From an uncultured Myxococcales bacterium (GTDB lineage Bacteria > Myxococcota_A > UBA9042 > CAIXZC01): a stretch of DNA of 49,563 nucleotides. The stretch covers positions 1-49,563 of the forward strand of contig CAITUV010000081.1 of NCBI GenBank assembly GCA_903895725.1. Reading direction: 5' to 3'. Each line of letters starts with the position of its first letter. Within the stretch, counting starts at the first letter, position 1. Of the stretch, positions 39,662 to 48,248 are shown one piece after another. The translations under genes and the position numbers were made by a program. Under the pieces are notes generated by a model. It made no database searches. It had not been told where the DNA came from and saw nothing but the letters and a program-made list of their open reading frames with translations.

Positions 39662-42469
39662 TCATCGGAAGAGCCTCCGCCGCCGCATCGCCACGATGGC
39701 TGCTGCCAGGAGGAGGAGCGTCATCCCCCGGCTCGCTGCGCCGGTTCCCACACCGCAGCCTGACGATTTCGAGCCGCTTGCGCCGTCCCCGCCTTCTGTC
39801 GAGGTGACGTCCTCTCCCTGGACGATCCCTTCCAGATCGGGATCGGCCGTGCCCACCTTGCAGACGGAGATCCAGCCCGTGTCTTCCCGGAACACCTCGA
39901 TGTCCGACACGTCGGCCCGCCACTTGAAGGGGAACACGTCGCTGGCAGCGACCGCAAACTGAAGCCCCACCTCCTGGAATTCCCGTCCGGTGACCTCGGC
40001 CGCGCGCTCCCCGGGGCTCTGGAGCGGGAAATCCTTGACCAGCTTGCCGTCGAGCAGCAGGCGGAGCTTGAAGAACGGCCCCTCGAACGTGTGGCTCACT
40101 TTCATGCGAACGCCGGCAAACGGTCGGTCGAGGAAGCGGTGGACGAGCAGGGAGCCAAACGCCTTGTTCCCTTCCATGCCGACCCACTTGAGGTTCTCGA
40201 AGGCCAGGGAGCATCCCTCTCCTCTCGAATCCCGGAGGCCCTGGTGGGTCGTCGAGGGTGTCGTCCACCACCCGCCTCTCAGGTAGCTCACGTTCTCAAC
40301 GGCCACGAACCCGACGGCGGAATCCTCGGCGCACCCCTCCTTGGCCGTCATGGCCAGTCCGAACGTGCCGAACGTCCGTTCGATCTGGAACGGGGCCTTG
40401 GATTCCCCGAACTGGAGCGACTCCACCGGGGTTCCGTCCACGGTGAGGAATCCATGGTAGCAGGCCCCGGGAAGCGAGTAGGAGAGCATGCCGCGCAGCT
40501 CCTCGACCTGCGGGTCGGAGAAGGCCACCTCTCCCACGACTGCCCCGTACGGGACGAAATCGGACTGGTACGTCGAGATGCGGAGCGCCAGCCCCTGGGT
40601 GGTCACCTGCGGGAGGTCCGGGGCAAGCCCCCACACCTTGATGCCCGAGACCTTCCAGGGCGGCACGTCGTCGACGAAGTCCCGAAATACCCGGATCTCC
40701 TTCAGCTCCCGCTCGACGGGGGCACCGAGCAGAGCCCCCTCGCCACAGTCCATCCGGATCTCGAGCCGATCCGACTCCCCGTCCTTGCCCGCGATGGAGC
40801 AGGTCCCGGAGGCCAGACACTCGTCCAGGTCCAGCGCCTCTCCGTTGCCGCTCCGCACCGTCATCTTGGGCCCCTCGCCGTTGCCCGGCTCCCCTTTCAG
40901 CTCCACCCCCTGGAACGGATGCTGGAACTGGTGCGTGGCCGCGACGTAGCCCCGGCATTCCGTGGCTTCAGGCCGGGTCGAGAAGCGCAACCGATCCACG
41001 GCGTCGCTCCCCCAGATGAGGCCGGAGGAATCAAAGGAGTACCCGAATCTCCATCCCCGGGACCAGAACGACAGCCCCCGGAGCGTTACGTCACGACCGG
41101 ACGAGTCCAGCTCCATCCCGGTGGCAAGCAGGCTGCCCGAGAAGCTCTTTCCACTCACCAGGTACTCGGCCCGCAAACAAGGCGACGGCTCCGGCGGGAG
41201 CTCACCCAGCGAGTCTCCATCGACTCCGACGGAGGCCTGGTAGAGGGGCGAGGCCAGCCCGCCGCAGAGATCGGCCGTCACCTTCACGAAGGGGGTGAGC
41301 GAAATGTCGGCGGCAGCCTGCACGAGCCCCGACGTGGGATAGCCCAGCCCCTCAGGATGGAAGAAGCTCAGGTCGGTCCAGCCCCCCTCTCCGGCCACCG
41401 GTGCGATCTCGACCCCCGCCGCATCCTGGTACTGCAGCGTCCAGATGCCCGTCTGGACCATGCCGTTGCGACACAGCACCTGCTTGCCCGACCCTGCGAT
41501 GGCCGCATCCTCGAGCCCCTTGTCGTCCTTGCCGATGACCTCGATGACGTAGAGGGTGCCGTCCTTGAGCTCGTGCCCCAGCGACAGAGAGAACCCCTGC
41601 CCCGGGTGCGACGATACGGGCTGGTCCGCAGTCATCTCAGCGATGACGTTGCCGTTGGCCTTGATGACGACCCCGATGGGCCCCTCCACGTCGATGTCGC
41701 GGGCCCACCCCATCAGCTGCTGGCAGTTGGCAATTTCCAGCTCCCCGTCCGGCGGCTCGTTGCAGATGCCGCAGTCCCCTTCGCAGCTTGCACAATCCTC
41801 GCCAAAGTCGCACGCCCCGTTGCCGCAGCACTGGCCGCAGTCTCCGGAGCAGGTCGAGCAGTTCTCCCCGTTGTCGCACGCCCCGTTGCCGCAGCAGCCG
41901 CCGCAGTCCTGGGAGCACGAGGCGCAGTTCTCCCCGTTGTTGCACTTGCCGTCGCCGCAGAAGTTCACCGCCCCTTTGGGCGTGATGTACCCGCCGTCGA
42001 AATAGCCGGCGCTGTCGTTGGCATCCTGGAAGCCGTTGATGCACCAGGAGCAGTTGGGCCAGCAGCTCGAACCTTCGCAGCAGCTCTGTTCATGGACCGT
42101 GACGCTTCCACCGTTGACCCCCGTCACGTACGCCACGTGCCCGTAGGTACCCGATGCCCGGCAGCCGATGGCCCCCACTGACGGGCTCCCGTGGACCTCG
42201 TAGTCGGGGTGGCTGGCGTAGTTCCCCGCCCAGTACTTGGCATGCTGCCAGGGGGCGGGCAACCCCTTGCCCCAGTTGCAGCAGGCCATGTGCCATGCCC
42301 CCCAGGTGCAATTGCTCGACTTGCCGTTGCCATTGTCGCAGCAGGGATAGGGATTGTCCGCCCCGCACTGGCACGAATCGCTCACTCCGCCGCACCAGCC
42401 CACGGCCTCTGCGGTCGCGGGCACGCACACGATCCCGAGCAGGGCGACAGCGAGGCTCAGACGCACCAT
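39662..42469 (-). CDS. CHAP-domain peptidoglycan hydrolase-like protein with MYXO-CTERM
   Basis: A 935-residue secreted protein starting MVRLSLAVALL. After the signal peptide comes a Cys-rich CHAP domain (about 28-160). Its catalytic Cys54 lies in SNCTWGAW and His111 in YGHVAYV, so an amidase or endopeptidase acting on peptidoglycan or a peptide is likely. Three tandem Cys units (CGDGKCNNGENC and relatives, about 170-240) follow, then two or more beta-rich repeats of unknown function (SFWSRGWRFGYSFDSSG; GLRDSRGEGCSLAFEN). The tail SSGCGVGTG + hydrophobic helix + RRRR is MYXO-CTERM. The protein is expected on the cell surface, processed by a myxosortase. It may act in cell-wall remodelling or lysis of prey; that is inference. 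Confidence 0.85.
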   Translation of the reverse strand: MVRLSLAVALLGIVCVPATAEAVGWCGGVSDSCQCGADNPYPCCDNGNGKSSNCTWGAWHMACCNWGKGLPAPWQHAKYWAGNYASHPDYEVHGSPSVGAIGCRASGTYGHVAYVTGVNGGSVTVHEQSCCEGSSCWPNCSWCINGFQDANDSAGYFDGGYITPKGAVNFCGDGKCNNGENCASCSQDCGGCCGNGACDNGENCSTCSGDCGQCCGNGACDFGEDCASCEGDCGICNEPPDGELEIANCQQLMGWARDIDVEGPIGVVIKANGNVIAEMTADQPVSSHPGQGFSLSLGHELKDGTLYVIEVIGKDDKGLEDAAIAGSGKQVLCRNGMVQTGIWTLQYQDAAGVEIAPVAGEGGWTDLSFFHPEGLGYPTSGLVQAAADISLTPFVKVTADLCGGLASPLYQASVGVDGDSLGELPPEPSPCLRAEYLVSGKSFSGSLLATGMELDSSGRDVTLRGLSFWSRGWRFGYSFDSSGLIWGSDAVDRLRFSTRPEATECRGYVAATHQFQHPFQGVELKGEPGNGEGPKMTVRSGNGEALDLDECLASGTCSIAGKDGESDRLEIRMDCGEGALLGAPVERELKEIRVFRDFVDDVPPWKVSGIKVWGLAPDLPQVTTQGLALRISTYQSDFVPYGAVVGEVAFSDPQVEELRGMLSYSLPGACYHGFLTVDGTPVESLQFGESKAPFQIERTFGTFGLAMTAKEGCAEDSAVGFVAVENVSYLRGGWWTTPSTTHQGLRDSRGEGCSLAFENLKWVGMEGNKAFGSLLVHRFLDRPFAGVRMKVSHTFEGPFFKLRLLLDGKLVKDFPLQSPGERAAEVTGREFQEVGLQFAVAASDVFPFKWRADVSDIEVFREDTGWISVCKVGTADPDLEGIVQGEDVTSTEGGDGASGSKSSGCGVGTGAASRGMTLLLLAAAIVAMRRRRLFR

Positions 42470-42529
42470 GGAAACACACCTCCCGGGGACGAAGTATACT
42501 CCTGGCACGAGGGGGGGCGAAACGAAAAG

Positions 42530-43408
42530 TTAGAACTCGACGCCGAGGCGGAAGGAATAGGACTGGTGGTCGGGGCTCCGCACGTCGAAACCGACCTCGA
42601 AGCCGGTATCGACCACGGTCGCGATGACCTGGAAGCCCATGGTGATGTAGTGCCGGAACACGTTGGCCGCCGAGAAGACCGCCTGATCGTCGACCTTGGT
42701 ACCGGCCTGGTCCAGGAAGGTCACCGGGATCACGTTCGAGGCCCCGTGCACGTACTGGAGGTTGTACCCGACGTACGGGGCCAGCTTGAACAGTCCGGCC
42801 ACGCCGATCTTCTTCGACAGGATGGCATCGCCGGACGCCACCAGCATGGCATAGTCACGGGAACCGAGGAAGGTGCTCACTCCACCGCGAAATCCCAGCT
42901 CCGGAGCAAAAGCGAACCCTTCCAGCGCAGCGTACTTGAGCTCCAGCCCCACCCCCCACAGGCTGCTCTGGAGCAGCTTGGTGACCGAGCCTCCCGCCTC
43001 GATGGAGAACGGCAGCCCCTTGCGGAAGCTGAACTGGAGGGTCTGGAGGAAGCTGTCGGCTCCCTCGGAAGCCACGGACGGGTCCTCGGGGCGCCCGGTC
43101 GGGCTCATGATGTCCACCCAGTGTGTGGCATTCTCCGGGATGTTCGACAGGGTGTAGTTGAACGCGAGCTGGAATCCGAGCGATCCGAGCGTGGCCGACG
43201 GCCCGAGGAAGCGGGGGGTCAGGGCCGTGCCCATGTCCCACATCAGCTTCTCAAACGCCGTGTCCGCCTCGAGCTGGCTCGTCCGCGTCCCGCTCTGGTT
43301 CCACAGGAGACGGCCGAGCTTCAGGTCGTACTTGTCCGCCCGGGCCACCGGGGCCGCCAGGAGGACGGCCACGGCCACGCTAGTCAGAAATGCCACGGTT
43401 CTCGGCAT
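42530..43408 (-). CDS. Outer-membrane beta-barrel protein
   Basis: A 292-residue protein starting MPRTVAFLTSVAVAVLLAAPVARA, with a clear signal peptide. The rest is a series of amphipathic strands (FQLAFNYTLSNI, LFKLAPYVGYNLQYVH, FEVGFDVRSPDHQSYSFRLGVEF). It ends in Phe, as outer-membrane barrels recognised by BamA do. A Met 6 bp upstream (43414) is the alternative start; the chosen one has AGGTG at better spacing. It has its own promoter-like boxes and lies between rarA and the CHAP gene. Substrate unknown. Confidence 0.75.
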   Translation of the reverse strand: MPRTVAFLTSVAVAVLLAAPVARADKYDLKLGRLLWNQSGTRTSQLEADTAFEKLMWDMGTALTPRFLGPSATLGSLGFQLAFNYTLSNIPENATHWVDIMSPTGRPEDPSVASEGADSFLQTLQFSFRKGLPFSIEAGGSVTKLLQSSLWGVGLELKYAALEGFAFAPELGFRGGVSTFLGSRDYAMLVASGDAILSKKIGVAGLFKLAPYVGYNLQYVHGASNVIPVTFLDQAGTKVDDQAVFSAANVFRHYITMGFQVIATVVDTGFEVGFDVRSPDHQSYSFRLGVEF

Positions 43409-43465
43409 CTGCATCACCTGTCGTTGTCTCAATCGTCCTATGCTGCACACTCCGAGGTCGGGAAA

Positions 43466-43495
43466 AAGGTATCAGAGCGGGACGCGACGTGTCAA
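43466..43495 (-). promoter_or_regulatory. Possible promoter of the outer-membrane barrel gene
   Basis: On the minus strand, TTGACA (43490-43495) overlaps the end of rarA and is 18 bp from TACCTT (43466-43471), about 60 bp before the start codon. Confidence 0.45.
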
Positions 43496-44847
43496 CGACT
43501 TTTCCCGCCCGAATCCGGGCCTGTGCCGCGCTCGAGACGGGCAAGCTCCTCCCGCCATTCCATAATCTTCGCCAACTGCTTCTCGTAGCCGGAATCCCTG
43601 GGCCGATAGAACCCTCCCTCGACGCCGTCCGGGAGGTAGCGCTCATCCACGAACCCGTGCGGGTAGTCGTGCGGGTAGCGGTACCCCTTGCCCGCCCCGA
43701 GCTGGGACATCAGCTTCGTCGGGGCATTGCGAAGGTGCATCGGCACGGGCAGGCTCCCCTTCTCGCGCACCGCCGCCTCGGCTTGCTGGAGCGCCAGGTA
43801 CGAGGCATTGCTCTTGGGGGCCGTCGCCAGGTAGGCCGCTGTCTGCGCCATGGGGATGCGCCCCTCGGGCAATCCGATGAAACGGACCGCGTCCAGGCAG
43901 CTCGTGGCCACCTGCAACGCCCGGGGGTCTGCGTTGCCCACATCCTCGGCCGCAAAGATCACCATCCGGCGCACGATGAACAGCGGGTCCTCCCCCGCCT
44001 CCAGCATCCGGCACATCCAGTACAGCGCAGCGTCCGGAGCGCTTCCCCGCAGGCTCTTGATGAATGCGGACACCACGTCGAAGTGGGCATCTCCCCCCTT
44101 GTCGTGGCGCAGCGGCTGCTTCCGGAACACCTCGGTGACCAGGGCTGCCGTCACGCCGCTTCCCTGCGATTCGGCCACCCAGGCGGCCTGCTCCAGCAGG
44201 TTCAGCCCTCGCCGGGCATCGCCGTCGGCCACCCCGGCAATCACGGCGATTGCCTCATCGTCAATGGTCATCCTGCCCGCAAGCCCACGCTGCGATTCGG
44301 CAGCCCGCTTGAGCAGTCGGATGATGTCCGCTGCGGACAGAGACTGCAGCCGCACCACCGTCATCCGGGACAGAAGCGCCGCATTGACCTCGAACGATGG
44401 GTTCTCCGTGGTAGCCCCGATGAGCACGATGGTTCCCTTCTCCACGTGCGGCAGGAAGGCATCCTGCTGCGACTTGGAGAACCGGTGGATCTCGTCTACG
44501 AACAGCACGGTGTTCTTCCCCGTGCGTCGCAAGTACTCCTCCGCCTCGGACACGATCTTGCGGATCTCGGGGACCCCGCCGAGAACGGCCGAGAACGGCA
44601 CGAACCGAGCCCCGGTTGCCTTGGCTACCACGTGCGCCAGCGTGGTCTTGCCCGTTCCCGGCGGCCCCCAGAGCACGATGGAGGAATTGCGCCCGGCCAC
44701 CGCCAGCTTGCGCAACACGCCCCCCTCGCCGGTCACCGGCTCCTGACCCACGACCTCGTCCAGCGTCTCGGGGCGCATGCGGTCGGCCAGCGGTCGGACC
44801 TCCTCGGCAGCACCGCCAGGGGGTGGAAAAAGCGAGGGATTCTTCAT
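43492..44847 (-). CDS. rarA: RarA/MgsA AAA+ ATPase
   Basis: A 451-residue AAA+ replication-recombination protein. Visible: the N-terminal PLADRMRPETLDEVVGQ, Walker A GPPGTGKT (about 60-67), Walker B VLFVDEIHRF, sensor GATTENPSF, arginine-finger region ALLSRM, and the C-terminal GYRYPHDYPHGFVDERYLP that is diagnostic of RarA. It forms tetramers and acts at stalled replication forks in known bacteria. The gene starts 10 bp after nth, so the two DNA-repair genes are probably co-transcribed. GGAGGTCGC precedes the ATG. Confidence 0.96.
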   Translation of the reverse strand: MKNPSLFPPPGGAAEEVRPLADRMRPETLDEVVGQEPVTGEGGVLRKLAVAGRNSSIVLWGPPGTGKTTLAHVVAKATGARFVPFSAVLGGVPEIRKIVSEAEEYLRRTGKNTVLFVDEIHRFSKSQQDAFLPHVEKGTIVLIGATTENPSFEVNAALLSRMTVVRLQSLSAADIIRLLKRAAESQRGLAGRMTIDDEAIAVIAGVADGDARRGLNLLEQAAWVAESQGSGVTAALVTEVFRKQPLRHDKGGDAHFDVVSAFIKSLRGSAPDAALYWMCRMLEAGEDPLFIVRRMVIFAAEDVGNADPRALQVATSCLDAVRFIGLPEGRIPMAQTAAYLATAPKSNASYLALQQAEAAVREKGSLPVPMHLRNAPTKLMSQLGAGKGYRYPHDYPHGFVDERYLPDGVEGGFYRPRDSGYEKQLAKIMEWREELARLERGTGPDSGGKSR

Positions 44848-44857
44848 GCGACCTCCG

Positions 44858-45547
44858 TCACCGGCTTCTCACCACTCCCACCCGGGCACACATCGAGTCC
44901 ACCGGGCATCGGGAGCAATGCGGAGACAGAGGCTTGCACACGTTCTGTCCGAATGCAACCAGCAGGTCGTTCCAGGCAATCCAGAACCGCTGCGGCAGCA
45001 ACTCCCGCAGCACCCTCTCCGTCTCGTCCGGAACCCGGGTCTTCAGCAACCCGAGCCGATTCGAAATCCGGTGCACGTGCGTGTCCACGCAGATGCCGGG
45101 CAGCCCGAATCCCCGAGTCAGCACCAGGTTGGCCGTCTTGCGGCCGACTCCCGGCAGAGCGAGAAGCGGCTCCATGTCCGCAGGGACCTGCCCGCCATGC
45201 TCGTCGAGCAGCAACCGACACACCTCGAGCACACGCTGAGCCTTGACCCGGTAAAACCCCACCGGGAAGATGGCCCGCTCGATCTCCTCGACTCGAAGCA
45301 GCAGCATCCGCTCCGGGGTATCGGCCAGGGCGAACAACCGCTCCGAGGCCGGTCCGGTCTGCTCGTCCCGGGTGCGCAGGGACAGGAGCGTCGCGATGAG
45401 CACCTTGAACGGGTTTCGCTCGAGCCGGGTCATGGCCGTGACGACCGGCTCCCGGAACTCCCGGTAGGCCGCCTCGAAGCGCTCCACAAGCCGATCGAAA
45501 TCGACCGGGTCAGTTCGATTCGGGCTTGCATCCGGCTTTCTTTTCAT
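44858..45547 (-). CDS. nth: Endonuclease III (DNA glycosylase/AP lyase)
   Basis: A 229-residue base-excision-repair enzyme that removes oxidised pyrimidines. The helix-hairpin-helix LPGVGRKTANLVL contains catalytic Lys137. Asp155 lies in VDTHVHRISNRLGL. A C-terminal 4Fe-4S cluster motif has Cys204, Cys211, Cys214 and Cys220 (spacing 6-2-5). The start used is the ATG at 45547, which places the first 38 bp over the end of the upstream Cys-rich gene. No better start was found. It forms a repair pair with rarA downstream. An E. coli-type Gln/Ala run before the hairpin is replaced by SLRTRD. Confidence 0.94.
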   Translation of the reverse strand: MKRKPDASPNRTDPVDFDRLVERFEAAYREFREPVVTAMTRLERNPFKVLIATLLSLRTRDEQTGPASERLFALADTPERMLLLRVEEIERAIFPVGFYRVKAQRVLEVCRLLLDEHGGQVPADMEPLLALPGVGRKTANLVLTRGFGLPGICVDTHVHRISNRLGLLKTRVPDETERVLRELLPQRFWIAWNDLLVAFGQNVCKPLSPHCSRCPVDSMCARVGVVRSR

Positions 45548-47069
45548 GGGCACACCCCACATCGGTATCGCAGGAATCGACGGTGCACGGGTCGCCGTCG
45601 TCACACGGAATCGGCACCAGCTTGCACAGCCCGTTTTCGCACTTGCCCGCGCTGCACAGGTTGTCCGGGTCGCAGTCCAGGTCCGACGCACAGCAGACCG
45701 GGTCCCACCAGCACTCTCCCGTCTCGGGGACGCAGTAGTCTGCGGTGCAGGGGTCCTCGTCGTCGCACTGCTGCTCGACGTACTTGCACCGTCCGTCCGC
45801 GGTGTCGCAGGTGGCCTTGATGCAGAGGTTCTCGAGCGGCAGGGGACAGTCCGCATCGCTGTCGCAGTGCTCACACCCCGGGATGCTCCGGTACTGGCAC
45901 CCGGCCTTGGGCTCACAGTAGTCCTGCGTGCAGAGATCGCCGTCGCTGCAGCGGACCTTCGAATGCACGCACACCCGGTCGGGAAGGTCGCAGAAATCAT
46001 CGGTGCAGAGATTGCCGTCCTCGCAGTCGGCCGCTGTCTGGCAGGACTTCGGGCACCCCGCAATGGGAGCGGACCTGCACCCCTCGAACGGCTCGCACCA
46101 GTCTTCGGTGCAGGCGTTGAGGTCGTCGCACTCGACCGACTCGTACAGGCACTTGTTCGTGTCCGGGTCGCAGATGTCCATGGTGCACGGGTCTTTGTCC
46201 GCACACTCGGCGATGGTGGTGCAGCAGTCTCCCGTGTGCTGGCATTCCCCGGTCTGCGGCGAGCACCAGTCCGTGGTGCAGGCGACCCCGTCGTCGCAGT
46301 CTTTCGGAATTCCGTCGCACACCCCCGCTCGGCAAGCGTCCCCCGTGGTGCAGGCGTTCCCGTCGTCGCAAGGCAACCCCGCCGGCGCCGGGCGGATGTC
46401 GCATCGCCCGCGAATGCACTCCGCCTGGAGACAGGGCCCCGGACTTGGCTGCCCGGCACAGTCGGCGGCCACCCGGCACGGCCCTCCCGAGGTTCCCCCT
46501 CGAGCGCCCCCCCTTGCAGCACTGCCGTTCCCCCACCCTTCGCCTCCTCGGCCATCCTCTCCCGGACCGAGCCGGCGGCCTTGCTTACCGGTCTCGTACG
46601 CCCCGTCCCCCGGCCGCGACGAGGCCCCGCCCGGAACGCCTCCGGCGCCGGCCATCGCCCCTCCTGCCCCACCTGAGCTTCCGACCTCTCGACTCCCGAC
46701 CGTCCGACCGTATTTCCCCACGGGTTCGCTCGAATCCCGCTGAGCCCTTCCAGGATCTCCTCCGGCCAGCCCACCCCGAATCTCCCCACCGTCCATCCTC
46801 CGCCCGTCATCCGGCTTCCCGTCATGGATGGCACCGAGGTTCTTCCCTCCCCCTGCCGCCATGCCCCCGGGGGAGCCTTCCCTCCCCCTGCCGCCATGCC
46901 CCTTTTCGCCACGACCCTTCTCGCTCCGCCCCTCGCGCCCCCCGTCCACGCGCCCCTTCGAGCGCGCACGTCCGTCGTCCGCGTCGCCCGCTTCCTCCGC
47001 CACCGTCCGGGCCAGGACGACGACCGCGGCCAGGGCAGCCAGCAGCAACAGAGCTCGACGAAGCGACAT
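45510..47069 (-). CDS. Secreted Cys-rich repeat protein with Gly/Arg-rich N-region
   Basis: A 519-residue protein starting MSLRRALLLLAALAAVVVLA, a signal peptide or membrane anchor. Residues about 25-195 are low-complexity, rich in Gly, Arg, Glu and Asp. From about 198 to the end there are tandem Cys modules (CDDGNACTTGDACRAGVC, CTTDWCSPQTGECQ and similar), closely related to those in the giant lipoprotein at 19828-23538. It is probably exported and highly disulfide-bonded. Its 3' end overlaps nth by 38 bp. The association with repair genes may be accidental. Function unknown. Confidence 0.78.
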   Translation of the reverse strand: MSLRRALLLLAALAAVVVLARTVAEEAGDADDGRARSKGRVDGGREGRSEKGRGEKGHGGRGREGSPGGMAAGGGKNLGAIHDGKPDDGRRMDGGEIRGGLAGGDPGRAQRDSSEPVGKYGRTVGSREVGSSGGAGGAMAGAGGVPGGASSRPGDGAYETGKQGRRLGPGEDGRGGEGWGNGSAARGGARGGTSGGPCRVAADCAGQPSPGPCLQAECIRGRCDIRPAPAGLPCDDGNACTTGDACRAGVCDGIPKDCDDGVACTTDWCSPQTGECQHTGDCCTTIAECADKDPCTMDICDPDTNKCLYESVECDDLNACTEDWCEPFEGCRSAPIAGCPKSCQTAADCEDGNLCTDDFCDLPDRVCVHSKVRCSDGDLCTQDYCEPKAGCQYRSIPGCEHCDSDADCPLPLENLCIKATCDTADGRCKYVEQQCDDEDPCTADYCVPETGECWWDPVCCASDLDCDPDNLCSAGKCENGLCKLVPIPCDDGDPCTVDSCDTDVGCAHEKKAGCKPESN

Positions 47070-47100
47070 GAATATTCCCTCCCGGCGCCGATTCTAGGCA

Positions 47101-47121
47101 CGTTGCCAGGGAAGGGCAACG
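47101..47121. promoter_or_regulatory. Inverted repeat between divergent genes
   Basis: CGTTGCC-AGGGAAG-GGCAACG is a perfect inverted repeat with 7-bp arms in the divergent intergenic region 47070-47191. It could be an operator for the Cys-rich gene, the small protein gene, or both. Confidence 0.45.
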
Positions 47122-47131
47122 ACGAAAATGG

Positions 47132-47159
47132 TTGATCTTCGGAGGGAATCTGGTAAAGA
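47132..47159 (+). promoter_or_regulatory. Possible promoter of the small protein-galU-prfB run
   Basis: TTGATC (47132-47137) is 16 bp from TAAAGA (47154-47159), about 33 bp before the ATG at 47192. AGGAGG lies 7-8 bp before that ATG. Confidence 0.45.
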
Positions 47160-47191
47160 TACCGCCTCGCTGGTTGGTTAGGAGGATTAGC

Positions 47192-47368
47192 ATGGCCAAC
47201 ACCAAGACGATGACCCGGGAAGAGCGCAAGACCTCGAAGCGTAAGGCCCGCGGTGAGCTCAAGAAGACGTTCCTCAAGTTCAGCAAGAAGCAGGTTGCCG
47301 AGTTCCGCGGCAAGATCAAGGGCGGAATCAAGGGATTCCTGCTGGGGACGAACCAGGAGAACGAATGA
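47192..47368 (+). CDS. Small basic protein
   Basis: A 58-residue, Lys/Arg-rich protein (MANTKTMTREERKTSKRKAR, then ELKKTFLKFSKKQVAEFRGK). The start has AGGAGG 7 bp ahead. It is likely helical and positively charged and could bind nucleic acid or the ribosome. I do not recognise a family. Its stop overlaps the galU start by 4 bp (ATGA), so it is translationally coupled to galU. Confidence 0.72.
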   Translation: MANTKTMTREERKTSKRKARGELKKTFLKFSKKQVAEFRGKIKGGIKGFLLGTNQENE

Positions 47369-48237
47369 GCGTTCGCAAGGCCGTGATCCCGGCCGCAGGC
47401 CTGGGAACGCGGTTCCTGCCCGCTACCCTGGCGCTTCCGAAAGAACTGCTGCCGCTCGATCGCAAACCCGCCATTCACTGGGTCGTGGAAGAAGCTGTGG
47501 CCTCGGGGGTGGAGACTGTCATCCTCGTGCTTGCCCGGGGCAAGGAGGCCCTCCTGCACTATTTCATGGGCAACCCGAGCCTCAAGGGGCGCAAGCTCGA
47601 TTCCCGGCTGGCCCGATGGACCGAGGAAGTGGCGCAGCTCCGCTCCCGGGTGGAACTGGTCGCCGTCTACCAGGAAGAAGCGCTGGGGCTTGGTCACGCC
47701 GTTCTCCAGGCCCGCTCCGTGGTCGGGGACGATCCCTGTGCCGTGCTTCTCCCGGACGACCACTTTCTGCCCTCTCCGCTGCCCGCTCTGGTCAGGGGGC
47801 ACGATGAGAGGGGGATGGGCGGCCTGGCACTGCGCAAGGTGTCTCCGGCCGAGGTCTCCCGGTACGGCATCGTCAGCGTCAAGAAGGCCGATGCGCCTCA
47901 TTTTATCCTGGATGCCGCAGTGGAGAAGCCCTCCCTCGAATCCGCCCCGTCCGACCTGGCCATCATGGGTCGGTACGTTCTGCCCCGAGGGTTCATGCGT
48001 CGCCTCGCAGACGGGCGCCCCGGTGCCCTCGGCGAGATCCAGATTACCGATTCCCTCCACGCAGAGGCCATGGAGCACGGCCTCTACGGCTACCAGTTCA
48101 CGGGGACCTTCCTGGACCTCGGGACCTGGGAGGGATACCTGGAAGCCAATGCCCGGGTTGCCGGCTCCACGCCCGACCTCGCGGCACGACTCAGCAACGC
48201 CCTGGCCAATCCACCCGGCCCGATGCCGGCTGCCTAG
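47365..48237 (+). CDS. galU: UTP-glucose-1-phosphate uridylyltransferase
   Basis: A 290-residue nucleotidyltransferase. The N-terminus VRKAVIPAAGLGTRFLPAT is the GalU signature; KELLPLDRKPAIHWVVEEA, VLLPDDHFL and GALGEIQITDSL follow. It makes UDP-glucose from UTP and glucose-1-phosphate for envelope polysaccharides, glycogen-type polymers and UDP-galactose. It is coupled to the small basic protein upstream and sits 11 bp before prfB. Confidence 0.95.
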   Translation: MSVRKAVIPAAGLGTRFLPATLALPKELLPLDRKPAIHWVVEEAVASGVETVILVLARGKEALLHYFMGNPSLKGRKLDSRLARWTEEVAQLRSRVELVAVYQEEALGLGHAVLQARSVVGDDPCAVLLPDDHFLPSPLPALVRGHDERGMGGLALRKVSPAEVSRYGIVSVKKADAPHFILDAAVEKPSLESAPSDLAIMGRYVLPRGFMRRLADGRPGALGEIQITDSLHAEAMEHGLYGYQFTGTFLDLGTWEGYLEANARVAGSTPDLAARLSNALANPPGPMPAA

Positions 48238-48248
48238 GAGGGGACCCC

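Noticed and set aside
44858..47119. A single 753-codon protein ending in the nth sequence
   Set aside because: Only the last 229 residues resemble a protein family; the upstream part is an out-of-frame reading of the Cys-rich gene.
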